A stretch of 25,588 nucleotides of DNA from Spirochaetota bacterium (GCA_017302015.1 JAFLEE010000073.1:1-25588), one strand, 5' to 3'. Shown: positions 14,944 to 22,401, numbered from the stretch's first letter. The notes: generated by a model not told the origin, from the sequence alone. Program-made: numbers and translations.

Positions 14944-16133
14944 GGCGTCATTTCCTCCCAGCGGCCTTCCGTCGTGACGATGTTGGTCGTCCATTCGAGG
15001 CCCGATTGGACCTTCCGCACCGCGCCGGCGGTGATGCTCTCGTACACGACGATGTTTCGGGTCGTGCGCGAGCGGCTGGCCTCGTTGGTGACTTCGGTGA
15101 TGATCGCCCGGGTGTCGACGTTCGTCACGCTTGTGGCGGGCCGCCAATGCCAAGGCCGAAGCGGGCAGGGGCCCAAGTCCCCGGGCCCGGGCCCGGCGGC
15201 GATGGGCGCCAGAAAACGGGCGAGGTCGTCGACATCGAGCCAAGGGCGCTGGGGGCTCAGGAGTCCCCGCCGCTGGGTAAAAAACTCGCCTATCAAGGCG
15301 GGGACTCGATCGGCTTTTTGCAGGATGAGGTGCTTGAGCCCCGCTTCGGAACAGCGCGCGGAGAGTTCCGCGGCATCCAAGGGCGCGGCGGCCTCCACGG
15401 GTGGGGTGAACAAGAAAAAAGTACGGTCGGCGATCGACTGGAATTCGGAGACGGGGAGTTCGATGGGTTCGCTCGCTTCGGGCTCCGAAATCCGGAAACG
15501 CAGGGGCGAGCCGGGCGAGGGGGTGAGTTCGACGACCACCAGGGCCAGATCGGACTTGGCGAGCCGTTGGAGGCTTCCGCGCACCTGCTTCTCGCCGGTG
15601 AAGCGCCCCCAAAGGCCCGTGGCGTTCAGCAGGCCCCAGCGGGTTTCCCGGGAGAGACGGTCCAAGAGATCGGTCAGGCGCGACTCGCGATTGCGCTGTG
15701 CCTCGCTCGGCGCGGAACCGCCTCGGGGACCCAAGAGCAGCACTTGGCGCAGGGGATCCAACCTGAAAGCCGCGGAGGACTTTTCGTCCCCGCCACCTAA
15801 GGCGAAGCGAACGGTGTAATCGCCGGGGACGAACGCCCGGGCGGGAATTTCGAGGCGTTGGGTGTTCGAGGGCGTGCGCGCGAGGGTTTGCGCGACGGGG
15901 ACCGAGTAGGCGCCCGAGGCGTGATCGAGGAAGACCGCCTTCGGGGAGAGCCGTTCCCATTCTAAAACGAGGGTCCCTCTCACGATTTCCCCCGGCGCGG
16001 GCCTCAGGAGCCCTAAAGGCGCGGCCTCGGTGGGCGCGGATAGGGATTGGCCCCGGACCGCGAGGACGAGCGCGGCGAACGCGAAGGGGATCAGGGGGGA
16101 AGTCGGCCGCTTCAATTCGGGAAACCTTAGCAT
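14940..16133 (-). CDS. Exported protein of unknown function
   Basis: A 397-residue protein with an N-terminal signal peptide (LIPFAFAALVLAVRGQSLSA, about 14-33) and no lipobox. Residues about 38-115 look like an immunoglobulin-like beta domain (GLLRPAPGEIVRGTLVLEWE, then a PGDYTVRFAL strand). A mixed alpha/beta region follows (about 120-300), with SDLALVVVELTP and TFFLFTPPVE strands. The C-terminal 60 residues are Ser/Thr-rich with EVTNEASRSRTTRNIVVYES. I recognise no family. It is periplasmic or surface-exposed by its signal. ATG 16133 gives a tidy signal peptide. A GTG at 16154 would add seven residues. Neither has a clear Shine-Dalgarno. It is divergent from htpG across a 211-base gap. Confidence 0.72.
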   Translation of the reverse strand: MLRFPELKRPTSPLIPFAFAALVLAVRGQSLSAPTEAAPLGLLRPAPGEIVRGTLVLEWERLSPKAVFLDHASGAYSVPVAQTLARTPSNTQRLEIPARAFVPGDYTVRFALGGGDEKSSAAFRLDPLRQVLLLGPRGGSAPSEAQRNRESRLTDLLDRLSRETRWGLLNATGLWGRFTGEKQVRGSLQRLAKSDLALVVVELTPSPGSPLRFRISEPEASEPIELPVSEFQSIADRTFFLFTPPVEAAAPLDAAELSARCSEAGLKHLILQKADRVPALIGEFFTQRRGLLSPQRPWLDVDDLARFLAPIAAGPGPGDLGPCPLRPWHWRPATSVTNVDTRAIITEVTNEASRSRTTRNIVVYESITAGAVRKVQSGLEWTTNIVTTEGRWEEMTP

Positions 16134-16223
16134 GAGGGGGATGGATTCAACCACGCATTTCGGCCATACCGGTCGAAAACACGCGAAAGGGGGTGGAAAC
16201 GCGCCTTCCCCGCCTGCCTTCGT

Positions 16224-16252
16224 TTGACTTGGAAGGGGGGATTTGGTAATTT
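16224..16252 (+). promoter_or_regulatory. Sigma-70-type promoter of htpG
   Basis: -35 TTGACT (16224-16229), 17-base spacer, -10 TAATTT (16247-16252). The predicted start near 16259 gives a leader of about 85 bases. In the leader, GGGGC (16312-16316) can pair with GCCCC (16322-16326) just before the Shine-Dalgarno AGGAAGGAG (16331-16339), which lies 5 bases before the ATG. No CIRCE heat-shock repeat is seen. Confidence 0.7.
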
Positions 16253-16344
16253 ATCGGACGAATCAGATCCCGATGGGTTGATTCACGTTTTCCCCACCCA
16301 AATCGATCCCCGGGGCCCAGCGCCCCATCCAGGAAGGAGCTCCC

Positions 16345-18180
16345 ATGACGGCAGAAGATCCCAAAGGCCCCGGCGAAGAGTCCGGCAGCATTTCCGTCCA
16401 TACCGACAACCTGTTCCCCATCATCAAGAAATGGCTCTATAGCGAGCACGATATCTTCCTGCGCGAACTGGTCTCCAATGCGGTCGACGCCTGCACCAAA
16501 TATGGACGCCTCCAGGGCATCGGCGAGATCCAGGGCGACCTGCCGTCCTTCGCGGTGAACATCACCGTCAACAAGCCCGGCAAGACCCTCACCATCGCCG
16601 ACAACGGCGTCGGCATGACGCGCGACGAGGTGAAGAAGTACATCAACCAGATCGCCTTCTCCGGCGCCGAGGATTTCCTCAAGAAATTCAAGGACGTGGG
16701 CGACGGCAACCAGATCATCGGCCATTTCGGCATGGGGTTCTTCTCCGCGTTCATGGTCGCCGACCGCGTCGAGATCTACACCAAGAGTTGGCAGGAGGGG
16801 AGCGAAGGCGTACGCTGGACCTGCGACGGCTCCACCGAGTTCAAGATGGGCCCGGGGCCCCGCTCCGAGCGCGGCACCGAGGTCATCCTCCACCTCAACG
16901 CCGACTCGGAGGAGTTCCTCGACGAGGAGCGCCTGCGGGAGCTCGTGGTGCGCTACTCCAATTTCCTGCCCATCGAGATCCAGGTCAACGGCAAGAAGGC
17001 CAACGACCAGAACGCGGTGTGGAACCAGGCCCCCTCCAAACTGAAGGACGAAGACTACACCGGCTTCTTCAAGAAACTCTATCCGATGGAGCCCGAGCCT
17101 CTCTTCTGGGTCCATTTCACCGTCGACTTCCCGTTCACGCTCAAGGGCGTCCTCTTCTTCCCCAAGATCCGCAGCGACATCGACCTGCGCAGCAAGGGCC
17201 GCATCCGCCTCTTCTGCAATAACGTGTTCGTCAGCGACAATATCGCCGACCTGCTGCCGCCGTACCTCAATATGCTCCAGGGCGTGCTCGACAGCCCCGA
17301 CATCCCCCTCAACGTCTCCCGCTCCTTCCTCCAGGGCGACCCCAACGTGAAGAAGATCGGCGGCCACATCGTGGCCAAGGTCGCCGAGCGCCTGTCGCTC
17401 CTGCAGAAGAACGACCGCGAGAACTACGTGAAGTACTGGGACGATATCCACCCCTTCATCAAATTCGGCTCCATCAGCGACGAGAAGTTCTACGACAAGG
17501 TCCAGGAGGCGCTCCTCTTCAAGACCACCACCGGGGAACGCCTGACCCTGCGCGAGTACCAGGAAAAGAACGCCAAACTGAAGGACCGCGTGCTCTACAC
17601 CTCCGACCCCGAGTCCCAGCACGTCACCCTCGAGCGCTTCAAGCCCCACGGGGTCGATATCGTGGTCCTCGACGCCCCCATCGATCCCCACTTCGTCCAG
17701 CACCTCGAGATGAAGCGCCACCCGCTGCGCTTCGCGCGGGTCGATAGCGATACCCCCGAAGCGCTCCTCGCCGCGGATAAGAAAGAGGCCGACCAAGACA
17801 AAGATTTCGGAGCGTTCATCAAGAAGCTCCTGCCGAAAGAGGCCATCGAAGTGCAGGCGAGGGCCCTGGAAGGCAATGCCATGCCTTCCCTCATCATCCA
17901 GTCCGAACAGATGCGCCGTTTCACCGATATGACAAGCGCCTATCAGGGAAAAACCGGCGATGCGCTCCTGGATTCCCATACGCTGGTGGTGAATACCGCC
18001 CACGTCCTGGGGACCCGGCTGAAGCTCTGGTCCACCATTCCGGAGAAGGCGGAAGAGGCCAAAACCCTCGTGCGCGCCCTCTACGACTTGGCGCTGTTGC
18101 AGCAAGGCGCCCTGAAAGGCCAAGATCTGTCAAATTTTTTGCTGCAGGCCACCCAATGGGTCGAATCGGGGACGAAATAA
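16345..18180 (+). CDS. htpG: Chaperone protein HtpG (Hsp90)
   Basis: A 611-residue bacterial Hsp90, an ATP-dependent cytoplasmic chaperone dimer. The N-terminal GHKL ATPase domain shows FLRELVSNAVDA (39-50) with Glu41 and Asn45, ADNGVGM (85-91) and the lid glycine loop GHFGMGFFSAFMV (126-138). The middle domain has GVLFFPKIRSD and the strongly conserved NVSRSFLQGDP, which contains the catalytic-loop Arg. The dimerisation domain follows to the end without an MEEVD tail, as expected for bacteria. The loop reads GHFGMGFF, not the enterobacterial GQFGVGFY, a variant I also expect in some other phyla. The preferred codons (ATC, CTC, AAG, GAG) are used almost exclusively, consistent with high expression. 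It has its own promoter and a full Shine-Dalgarno. Confidence 0.97.
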   Translation: MTAEDPKGPGEESGSISVHTDNLFPIIKKWLYSEHDIFLRELVSNAVDACTKYGRLQGIGEIQGDLPSFAVNITVNKPGKTLTIADNGVGMTRDEVKKYINQIAFSGAEDFLKKFKDVGDGNQIIGHFGMGFFSAFMVADRVEIYTKSWQEGSEGVRWTCDGSTEFKMGPGPRSERGTEVILHLNADSEEFLDEERLRELVVRYSNFLPIEIQVNGKKANDQNAVWNQAPSKLKDEDYTGFFKKLYPMEPEPLFWVHFTVDFPFTLKGVLFFPKIRSDIDLRSKGRIRLFCNNVFVSDNIADLLPPYLNMLQGVLDSPDIPLNVSRSFLQGDPNVKKIGGHIVAKVAERLSLLQKNDRENYVKYWDDIHPFIKFGSISDEKFYDKVQEALLFKTTTGERLTLREYQEKNAKLKDRVLYTSDPESQHVTLERFKPHGVDIVVLDAPIDPHFVQHLEMKRHPLRFARVDSDTPEALLAADKKEADQDKDFGAFIKKLLPKEAIEVQARALEGNAMPSLIIQSEQMRRFTDMTSAYQGKTGDALLDSHTLVVNTAHVLGTRLKLWSTIPEKAEEAKTLVRALYDLALLQQGALKGQDLSNFLLQATQWVESGTK

Positions 18181-18184
18181 GTGC

Positions 18185-18213
18185 TTGACAGAGATTTTGT
18201 CTCTGAGTAAGAT
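18185..18213 (+). promoter_or_regulatory. Near-consensus promoter of the first LipL32-like gene, with an internal dyad
   Basis: -35 TTGACA (18185-18190, perfect), 17-base spacer, -10 TAAGAT (18208-18213). It begins four bases after the htpG stop. A perfect 6-base dyad, CAGAGA (18189-18194) and TCTCTG (18200-18205), lies in the -35/spacer region and could be an operator. The leader is about 30 bases and ends with AAAAGGAGG (18237-18245), 6 bases before the GTG start. Confidence 0.85.
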
Positions 18214-18251
18214 ACGCACGGTTCTCACAAAACCCTAAAAGGAGGAAATCT

Positions 18252-19022
18252 GTGAAGAAAACCATCGTTCTCTGTGCTATGCTGTTGGGCATTGCTACGG
18301 CCCAATTCCCCAGCCTCGGCGGCGCCGCCGCGGCCATGCCGTTCAACGGCAAGGTCTTTACGTCCGATCCGAGCGGCCTTCTTAAGGGCGCTCCCTACCT
18401 CGAAATCGTGAGCTATTACGGTTACATCAAGCCCGGCACCGCCCCCGACGCGGTCGTCAACGGCAAAAAGACGTATTACCTCTATGTCTGGATCCCGCTG
18501 GCCGCCAATGAAATGGGCCTGCGCATGCTCTCCCCCGCCCAAGGCAAGCCCGCCAAGGCCGACTTCGTTTCCTCCACCTGGAAGGAAGGCGAGGCCGACA
18601 AAGCCAATTGCTTCGACACCTGGATCCAACTCGAGCGCTCCACGATCGTGACCGCCGCCGACATTACCAAGGACAAGGTCGCTTCCGCCACCTGGTTCAA
18701 CTTTGGCAATAACGACGACTCCAGCGAACTCCCGGCCAACTGCAAGGGCCAGAAGTACAATTCCGTGCTGCGCTACACCAGCCAGCTGAGCGATCCCCTC
18801 AAGATGCTCGTCATCGGCCTCTACCGCGTGGGTTTCACCACCTACAAAGTGGGCGAAGTGCAGGGCACGTTCCTTGCTCAGGCCGCTTTCAGCATCAAGA
18901 TCCCCGGCGTCGTGGTCGGCACCGATCTTGAAGTCATCCAGAAGCAGGCCCTCGCCGACCTGGAAAAGGCCAAGAAGGGCGCGAAAGACGCCAAAGACAA
19001 GGCCGACAAGAAGAAGAAGTAA
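18252..19022 (+). CDS. LipL32-like surface protein, apparently not lipidated
   Basis: A 256-residue exported protein homologous to leptospiral LipL32. Shared blocks, compared from memory: YYGYIKPGTAPDAVVNGKK (55-73), YYLYVWIP (75-82), EMGLRMLSP (87-95), FDTWIQLERS (121-130), KYNSVLR (168-174), GLYRVGFTTYK (189-199), GEVQGTF (201-207) and the tail IQKQALADLEKAKK (229-242). LipL32 binds calcium through an Asp-Thr pair, a double Asp and a Tyr. The aligned residues D122-T123, D155-D156 and Y169 are all present. The signal peptide ends in an AxA-type site (ATA-Q, 15-18). No lipobox is present, since the only nearby Cys is residue 8 inside the hydrophobic core. C120 and C164 could form a disulfide. 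The C-terminus is Lys-rich. Strong promoter, Shine-Dalgarno and terminator point to a very abundant envelope protein. Confidence 0.92.
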   Translation: MKKTIVLCAMLLGIATAQFPSLGGAAAAMPFNGKVFTSDPSGLLKGAPYLEIVSYYGYIKPGTAPDAVVNGKKTYYLYVWIPLAANEMGLRMLSPAQGKPAKADFVSSTWKEGEADKANCFDTWIQLERSTIVTAADITKDKVASATWFNFGNNDDSSELPANCKGQKYNSVLRYTSQLSDPLKMLVIGLYRVGFTTYKVGEVQGTFLAQAAFSIKIPGVVVGTDLEVIQKQALADLEKAKKGAKDAKDKADKKKK

Positions 19023-19047
19023 TTCTTCCCTCGAAATCGTAGCAGAG

Positions 19048-19078
19048 ACGGCGGGCGCAAGCCCGCCGTTTTTTTTTT
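19048..19078 (+). terminator. Strong Rho-independent terminator after the first LipL32-like gene
   Basis: ACGGCGGGC (19048-19056), GCAA tetraloop, GCCCGCCGT (19061-19069), then an unbroken T-run to 19078. The perfect 9-base stem with a stable GNRA loop separates this gene from the next paralogue. Confidence 0.95.
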
Positions 19079-19157
19079 ATCCCCGCGCGATCGACCCGAG
19101 GGTCGGGAAGTCCGATGAATCCCGCCAGGCGGCCGCGAACGCAAAAGGGCGCGCCGA

Positions 19158-19186
19158 TAGAAAAAGAGTTTTCCTCAGGCGATAAT
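19158..19186 (+). promoter_or_regulatory. Promoter of the second LipL32-like gene, probably leaderless
   Basis: -35-like TAGAAA (19158-19163), 17-base spacer, -10 GATAAT (19181-19186), then 5 bases to the ATG at 19192. The only purine-rich match, AGG, is two bases from the ATG, too close to act as a Shine-Dalgarno. A leaderless mRNA is the simplest reading. Confidence 0.5.
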
Positions 19187-19191
19187 AGGCC

Positions 19192-19905
19192 ATGGCCCGA
19201 TTTGTCCTCCTTTATTCCCTACTGCTCGCCGCCTTGCCCGCCATTCCCCTGGCGCCTTTCGGGGGGGATCTCGGGTCCCAAAAGAATCCGGTCCCCGGGA
19301 TGCCCGATTTTCGGGCGCCCTACGGCGACCGGGCCCGCGCTTGGCTGTCCTTCGATAGCGCGACGACCGCCGATCAGAGCATCGCCGGCACGAATTTCAT
19401 GCAGGTGCTCCTGTGGCTCCCCCAGGGCGCGACCGAGATCGGGGTGAGGGTCCTCTCCCCCTGGAGCGAGAAATTCCCCCGCCCCGAGAATCGTCGGGGG
19501 GATGCGGTGGAGGGCGGGGCGATCAAGTCCGTCGCCCGTCCCGAATTCTTCGATCCGCTCATCCGATTGGAACGTTCCGGCATCGGGGAACCCCGCTACC
19601 TCTCCGATGAAAAGGTGCGGGCGACCCGATGGACGGAACTCGCCAGCGGCGATGACGACCGGGAACTCCCGCCCCAGCCCCAAGGCGACCGCCTCAACGC
19701 TTCGGCCCGGGCCGTGGGGGCCGACGGGAAACTCCTTCCCAGGGGCCTCTACCGCATTCTGATCACCACGTCCAAGACCAACGCGGGTCGGGGCTCCTTT
19801 TTCCTCGAGGCGGGGGTCATGGGAAAAGCGTCCAATTTGGTCCTATCGAAGACCGTAGCGGAATTGGCCCGCCAGGCCTCCGAAATCGACCGTCTGAAAC
19901 GGTAG
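19192..19905 (+). CDS. Diverged LipL32-like paralogue
   Basis: A 237-residue exported protein. Signal peptide about 1-21 (LLYSLLLAALPAIPLAP), no Cys at all near the cleavage site, so not a lipoprotein. It aligns with the preceding gene: MQVLLWLP (70-77) with YLYVWIP, EIGVRVLSP (82-90) with EMGLRMLSP, FFDPLIRLERS (119-129) with FDTWIQLERS, GDDDRELP (153-160) with NNDDSSELP, RGLYRILITTSK (184-195) with GLYRVGFTTYK, GRGSFFLEA (199-207) with VQGTFLAQA. The calcium-site pattern is only partly kept. The first Asp (D121) and the acidic run remain, Thr is Pro and the Tyr is Leu. The KPGxAPDxxxxGKK block and the Lys-rich tail are missing. Own promoter after a strong terminator. Codon choice is less biased than in the first copy, suggesting lower expression. 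Confidence 0.82.
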   Translation: MARFVLLYSLLLAALPAIPLAPFGGDLGSQKNPVPGMPDFRAPYGDRARAWLSFDSATTADQSIAGTNFMQVLLWLPQGATEIGVRVLSPWSEKFPRPENRRGDAVEGGAIKSVARPEFFDPLIRLERSGIGEPRYLSDEKVRATRWTELASGDDDRELPPQPQGDRLNASARAVGADGKLLPRGLYRILITTSKTNAGRGSFFLEAGVMGKASNLVLSKTVAELARQASEIDRLKR

Positions 19906-19982
19906 GTCTGAGGGCGCCGTACTCCGCCGGAGCGCGGCTCCATGGCCCGATGGAGGGGCCTGCGGGGAAACTTCGCCGTAGG

Positions 19983-21386
19983 CTAGGCGGGATCGGACGA
20001 TGGCGAATCGTCTTTTGCGGGCTTCGGGGCTCCCGCGGCGAGGTATTCCCCTGAGAGTTTCAGGAGGCCCTCTCGTTCGTTGAGGGAGGGGTCGTCGAGC
20101 ACCAGTTCCAGGAGATGGTGGAGGGTGCGGCCGATGAGGGGTCCCGGCGCCAATTGGAAGGCCTCCATGAGGTCGTGGCCGCCGATGGCGAGGTCCTTGA
20201 TGGCGAGGGCGCTCTGCTCGGCGAAGACCTCGGAGATCTTCACCTTGAACTCTTCGATCTCGTCGCAGGTGGCCTCGCGCTTGCCGTTTCCGAGACGGTC
20301 GGCATTGCGCAGGGAGAAGAGGGTGGGGAGCTGGTCCGGGCCCACGTTGCGGATGAAGCGGCGCACGGCGCCCTTGGTCCAGGTGGGCGTGTAGTGGAAC
20401 ATATGGTGGCGCACCAGGTGGGTGACCGTGGCGACCTCGTCGTTGGAGAATTTGAGGCGGCGCATGATGCGCCCGGCCATGGCGGCGCCCACGACCTCGT
20501 GGTTATAGAACACCGGCTCGGACTTCCCCGGGGTGGGGCGGCGCGTCTGGGGCTTGGCGATGTCGTGGAAGAGGCCCGCGAGGCGGACGGGGAGGGCGTC
20601 GGCGGGGGTGAAGGCGTCGAGGGTCTTGAGGATGTGCCAATACACGTCGTAGCGGTGGAAGCTATTCTGGTCGACGCCCCAGCAGACGTTGAGTTCGGGG
20701 AGGAAGACCGGCAGCAGCCCGGTGACCCGGCAGGCCTCGAGGCCCGTGGAGGGGCTGGGGGAGAGGAGGATCTTGGAGAGTTCATCGCGCAGGCGCTCGG
20801 CGGAGACCTGCTTGAGGTTCGCGGCGAGGGCGCGCATGGCCTCGGCGGCCGCGGCGTCGATGGCGAACCCGAGTTGGGCGGAGAAGCGGCAGGCCCGCAT
20901 CATGCGCAGCGCATCCTCCCCGAAGCGCTCGCGGGGATCCCCGATGGTGCGGATGAGTTTGCGCCCCAGGTCGCCCGTGCCGTCCCACCGGTCGACGAGG
21001 CTCTCGGTGACCGGGCTCCAGGCGAGGGCGTTGATGGTGAAATCGCGGCGGGCCAGGTCCTCCTCCAGCGTGTCGCTGAAGGCGACCTGGTCGGGGTGCC
21101 GCCCGTCGGAATAGGTGCCGTCGGCGCGGAAGGTGGTCACCTCGAAGGGCTTCCCGCCCTGGATCACCGTGAGCGTGCCGTGCTTGAGGCCCGTGGGGAT
21201 GGTATTGCGGAAGAGCGCCATGACCTGCGGGGGGCGCGCGCTGGTGGCGATATCCACATCGCCGGTGGGCCGTCCCAGCAGGCTATCGCGCACGGCCCCA
21301 CCGACGATGTAGGCCTCGAAGCCCTTGTCGACCAGGCGCCGGCAGAGTTCGAGGGCATGGGGGTCGAATTCAAAAAGGGATGGCAT
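19983..21386 (-). CDS. cca: CCA-adding enzyme / poly(A) polymerase family protein with HD domain
   Basis: A 467-residue class II nucleotidyltransferase that adds CCA to tRNA 3' ends (or poly(A) to RNA). The head domain has IVGGAVRDSLLGRPTGDVDI (27-46) with the metal-binding Asp43 and Asp45, RRDFTINAL (113-121), and the nucleotide-selecting EDALRMMRACRF (157-168), matching the EDxxR pattern of CCA enzymes. An HD-type domain follows, with LAGLFHDIAKPQTR (about 268-281) and a later HLVRHHMFHY. Such domains give phosphatase or 2',3'-phosphodiesterase activity in related proteins. CCA addition is the more likely role because no other candidate is in view, but sequence alone does not separate the two activities. 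It lies downstream of the rpsI terminator with no clear promoter or Shine-Dalgarno of its own. Confidence 0.9.
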   Translation of the reverse strand: MPSLFEFDPHALELCRRLVDKGFEAYIVGGAVRDSLLGRPTGDVDIATSARPPQVMALFRNTIPTGLKHGTLTVIQGGKPFEVTTFRADGTYSDGRHPDQVAFSDTLEEDLARRDFTINALAWSPVTESLVDRWDGTGDLGRKLIRTIGDPRERFGEDALRMMRACRFSAQLGFAIDAAAAEAMRALAANLKQVSAERLRDELSKILLSPSPSTGLEACRVTGLLPVFLPELNVCWGVDQNSFHRYDVYWHILKTLDAFTPADALPVRLAGLFHDIAKPQTRRPTPGKSEPVFYNHEVVGAAMAGRIMRRLKFSNDEVATVTHLVRHHMFHYTPTWTKGAVRRFIRNVGPDQLPTLFSLRNADRLGNGKREATCDEIEEFKVKISEVFAEQSALAIKDLAIGGHDLMEAFQLAPGPLIGRTLHHLLELVLDDPSLNEREGLLKLSGEYLAAGAPKPAKDDSPSSDPA

Positions 21387-21399
21387 GGAAGGTGTCCGG

Positions 21400-21430
21400 A
21401 AAAAAAACAGACGCCCCGGGGGGCGTCTGT
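21400..21430 (-). terminator. Rho-independent terminator after rpsI
   Basis: Inverted arms ACAGACGCCC (21407-21416) and GGGCGTCTGT (21421-21430) around a 4-base loop, with eight As at 21400-21407 on the plus strand, which read as a T-run on the minus strand. It ends the rplM-rpsI transcript 14 bases before the cca start codon. Confidence 0.92.
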
Positions 21431-21490
21431 GGTTCGACTGGGGATCGGGCGCCCGAGGCGACCGGCGACCGAAGCGGGCGCCGGCGGGGA

Positions 21491-21880
21491 TCAGCGCTTG
21501 CTGAACTGGAAGGAGCGGCGCGCCTTTTTATGGCCGTACTTCTTGCGTTCGACCTTGCGGGAATCGCGGGTGAGGAGCCCGTTGACCTTGAGGGAGGAGC
21601 GCAGTTCGGGTTGGAGTTCGTTGATGGCCTTGGCGATGGCGTGGCGCACGGCGCCGGCCTGGCCGGTGAGGCCGCCGCCCCGCACATTGACCTCGACGTC
21701 GAATTTGCCGATGGTATTGCTGACGACGAAGGGCTTCATGACGGCTTGGGCGACGAGGGGCCGCTTGAAATAGGCCTGGGCTTCCATGCCGTTGACCAGC
21801 AGGGCGCCCTTGCCGGGCTTCACGATGGCACGGGCCACGGCGGTCTTGCGTTTTCCGGTGACGATCTTCACGGTTTTCAT
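21491..21880 (-). CDS. rpsI: 30S ribosomal protein S9 (uS9)
   Basis: A 129-residue ribosomal protein of the small-subunit head, whose C-terminal tail reaches the P-site tRNA. The N-terminus has TGKRKTAVARAIVKPG (8-23), then NVRGGGLTGQAGAVRHAIAK (65-84), and the C-terminus ends ERKKYGHKKARRSFQFSKR, the family hallmark with the final Lys-Arg. Normal length. AGGA lies 9 bases before the ATG. It follows rplM by 21 bases, the conserved bacterial rplM-rpsI order. Confidence 0.98.
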   Translation of the reverse strand: MKTVKIVTGKRKTAVARAIVKPGKGALLVNGMEAQAYFKRPLVAQAVMKPFVVSNTIGKFDVEVNVRGGGLTGQAGAVRHAIAKAINELQPELRSSLKVNGLLTRDSRKVERKKYGHKKARRSFQFSKR

Positions 21881-21901
21881 TTCAGGCGTTCCTGGGAAGG
21901 G

Positions 21902-22345
21902 TTAGAAGGAGAGGGGCTGGGGCTTGTGGGCCGCGTGGGGGTGCTCGCCGCCCGCGTAGACCTTGAGTTTTTTCAGTTGGGCCCGGCCGAGGACGTGGTT
22001 CTTGATCATGCCCTTGATGGCCAGTTCCAGCACCCGTTCGGGCTGCTTGGCCAGCATCTCTTGGAAGGGGACGCCCTTGATATTGCCGACGAAGCCGGAG
22101 TGGGACCAATAGATCTTGTCGGTGAGTTTTTTGCCGCTGACCTTCACCTTTTCGGCGTTGACGATGACCACATAATCGCCCAGGTCGAGGTGGGGGGAGA
22201 AATTGGCCTTGTGCTTGCCGCGCAGGATATGGGCGGCCTTGGTGGCGACATCGCCGAGGATGCGGCCGGAGGCGTCGAGGACAAACCAATCGTGCTTGAT
22301 GGCCTTGCCCGAGGCGTGGGTGGTTTTGGTCGACAATTCTTTCAT
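21902..22345 (-). CDS. rplM: 50S ribosomal protein L13 (uL13)
   Basis: A 147-residue large-subunit protein. Family blocks seen: HDWFVLDASGRILGDVATKA (18-37), LRGKHKANFSPHLDLGD (41-57), VVIVNAEKVKVSGKKLTDKI (59-78), ELAIKGMIKNHVLGR (107-121) and a C-terminal KVYAGGEHPHAAHKPQPL. Normal length. It opens the rplM-rpsI operon, with a weak GGAAA about 5 bases before the ATG. Confidence 0.98.
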   Translation of the reverse strand: MKELSTKTTHASGKAIKHDWFVLDASGRILGDVATKAAHILRGKHKANFSPHLDLGDYVVIVNAEKVKVSGKKLTDKIYWSHSGFVGNIKGVPFQEMLAKQPERVLELAIKGMIKNHVLGRAQLKKLKVYAGGEHPHAAHKPQPLSF

Positions 22346-22372
22346 GGGATTTCCGTGGGAAAAATGGGCCCT

Positions 22373-22401
22373 ATTGTCCCATGAAGGCCCTTTTCAGGCA
22401 A
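22373..22401 (-). promoter_or_regulatory. Putative promoter of rplM-rpsI
   Basis: On the minus strand: TTGCCT (22396-22401), 17-base spacer, GACAAT (22373-22378), each matching 4 of 6 consensus bases. It overlaps the stop codon of the upstream gene and would give a leader of about 20 bases. Confidence 0.4.

Noticed and set aside
14407-15960. 517-codon minus-strand reading of the three-helix gene with a long N-terminal extension
   Set aside because: The extension overlaps the secreted-protein gene in another frame and is Arg/Pro-rich nonsense. The overlapping ATGA start with a good ribosome binding site at 14943 is preferred.
16147-18123. 658-codon open frame antisense to htpG
   Set aside because: It lies fully opposite htpG, which has clear Hsp90 motifs. 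The translation is a low-complexity mix of Val, Leu, Gly, Glu and Asp typical of antisense reading in GC-rich codon-biased genes.
20115-21773. 552-codon open frame antisense to cca and rpsI
   Set aside because: It covers two well-supported genes on the opposite strand and has the same antisense composition, with no recognisable domain.
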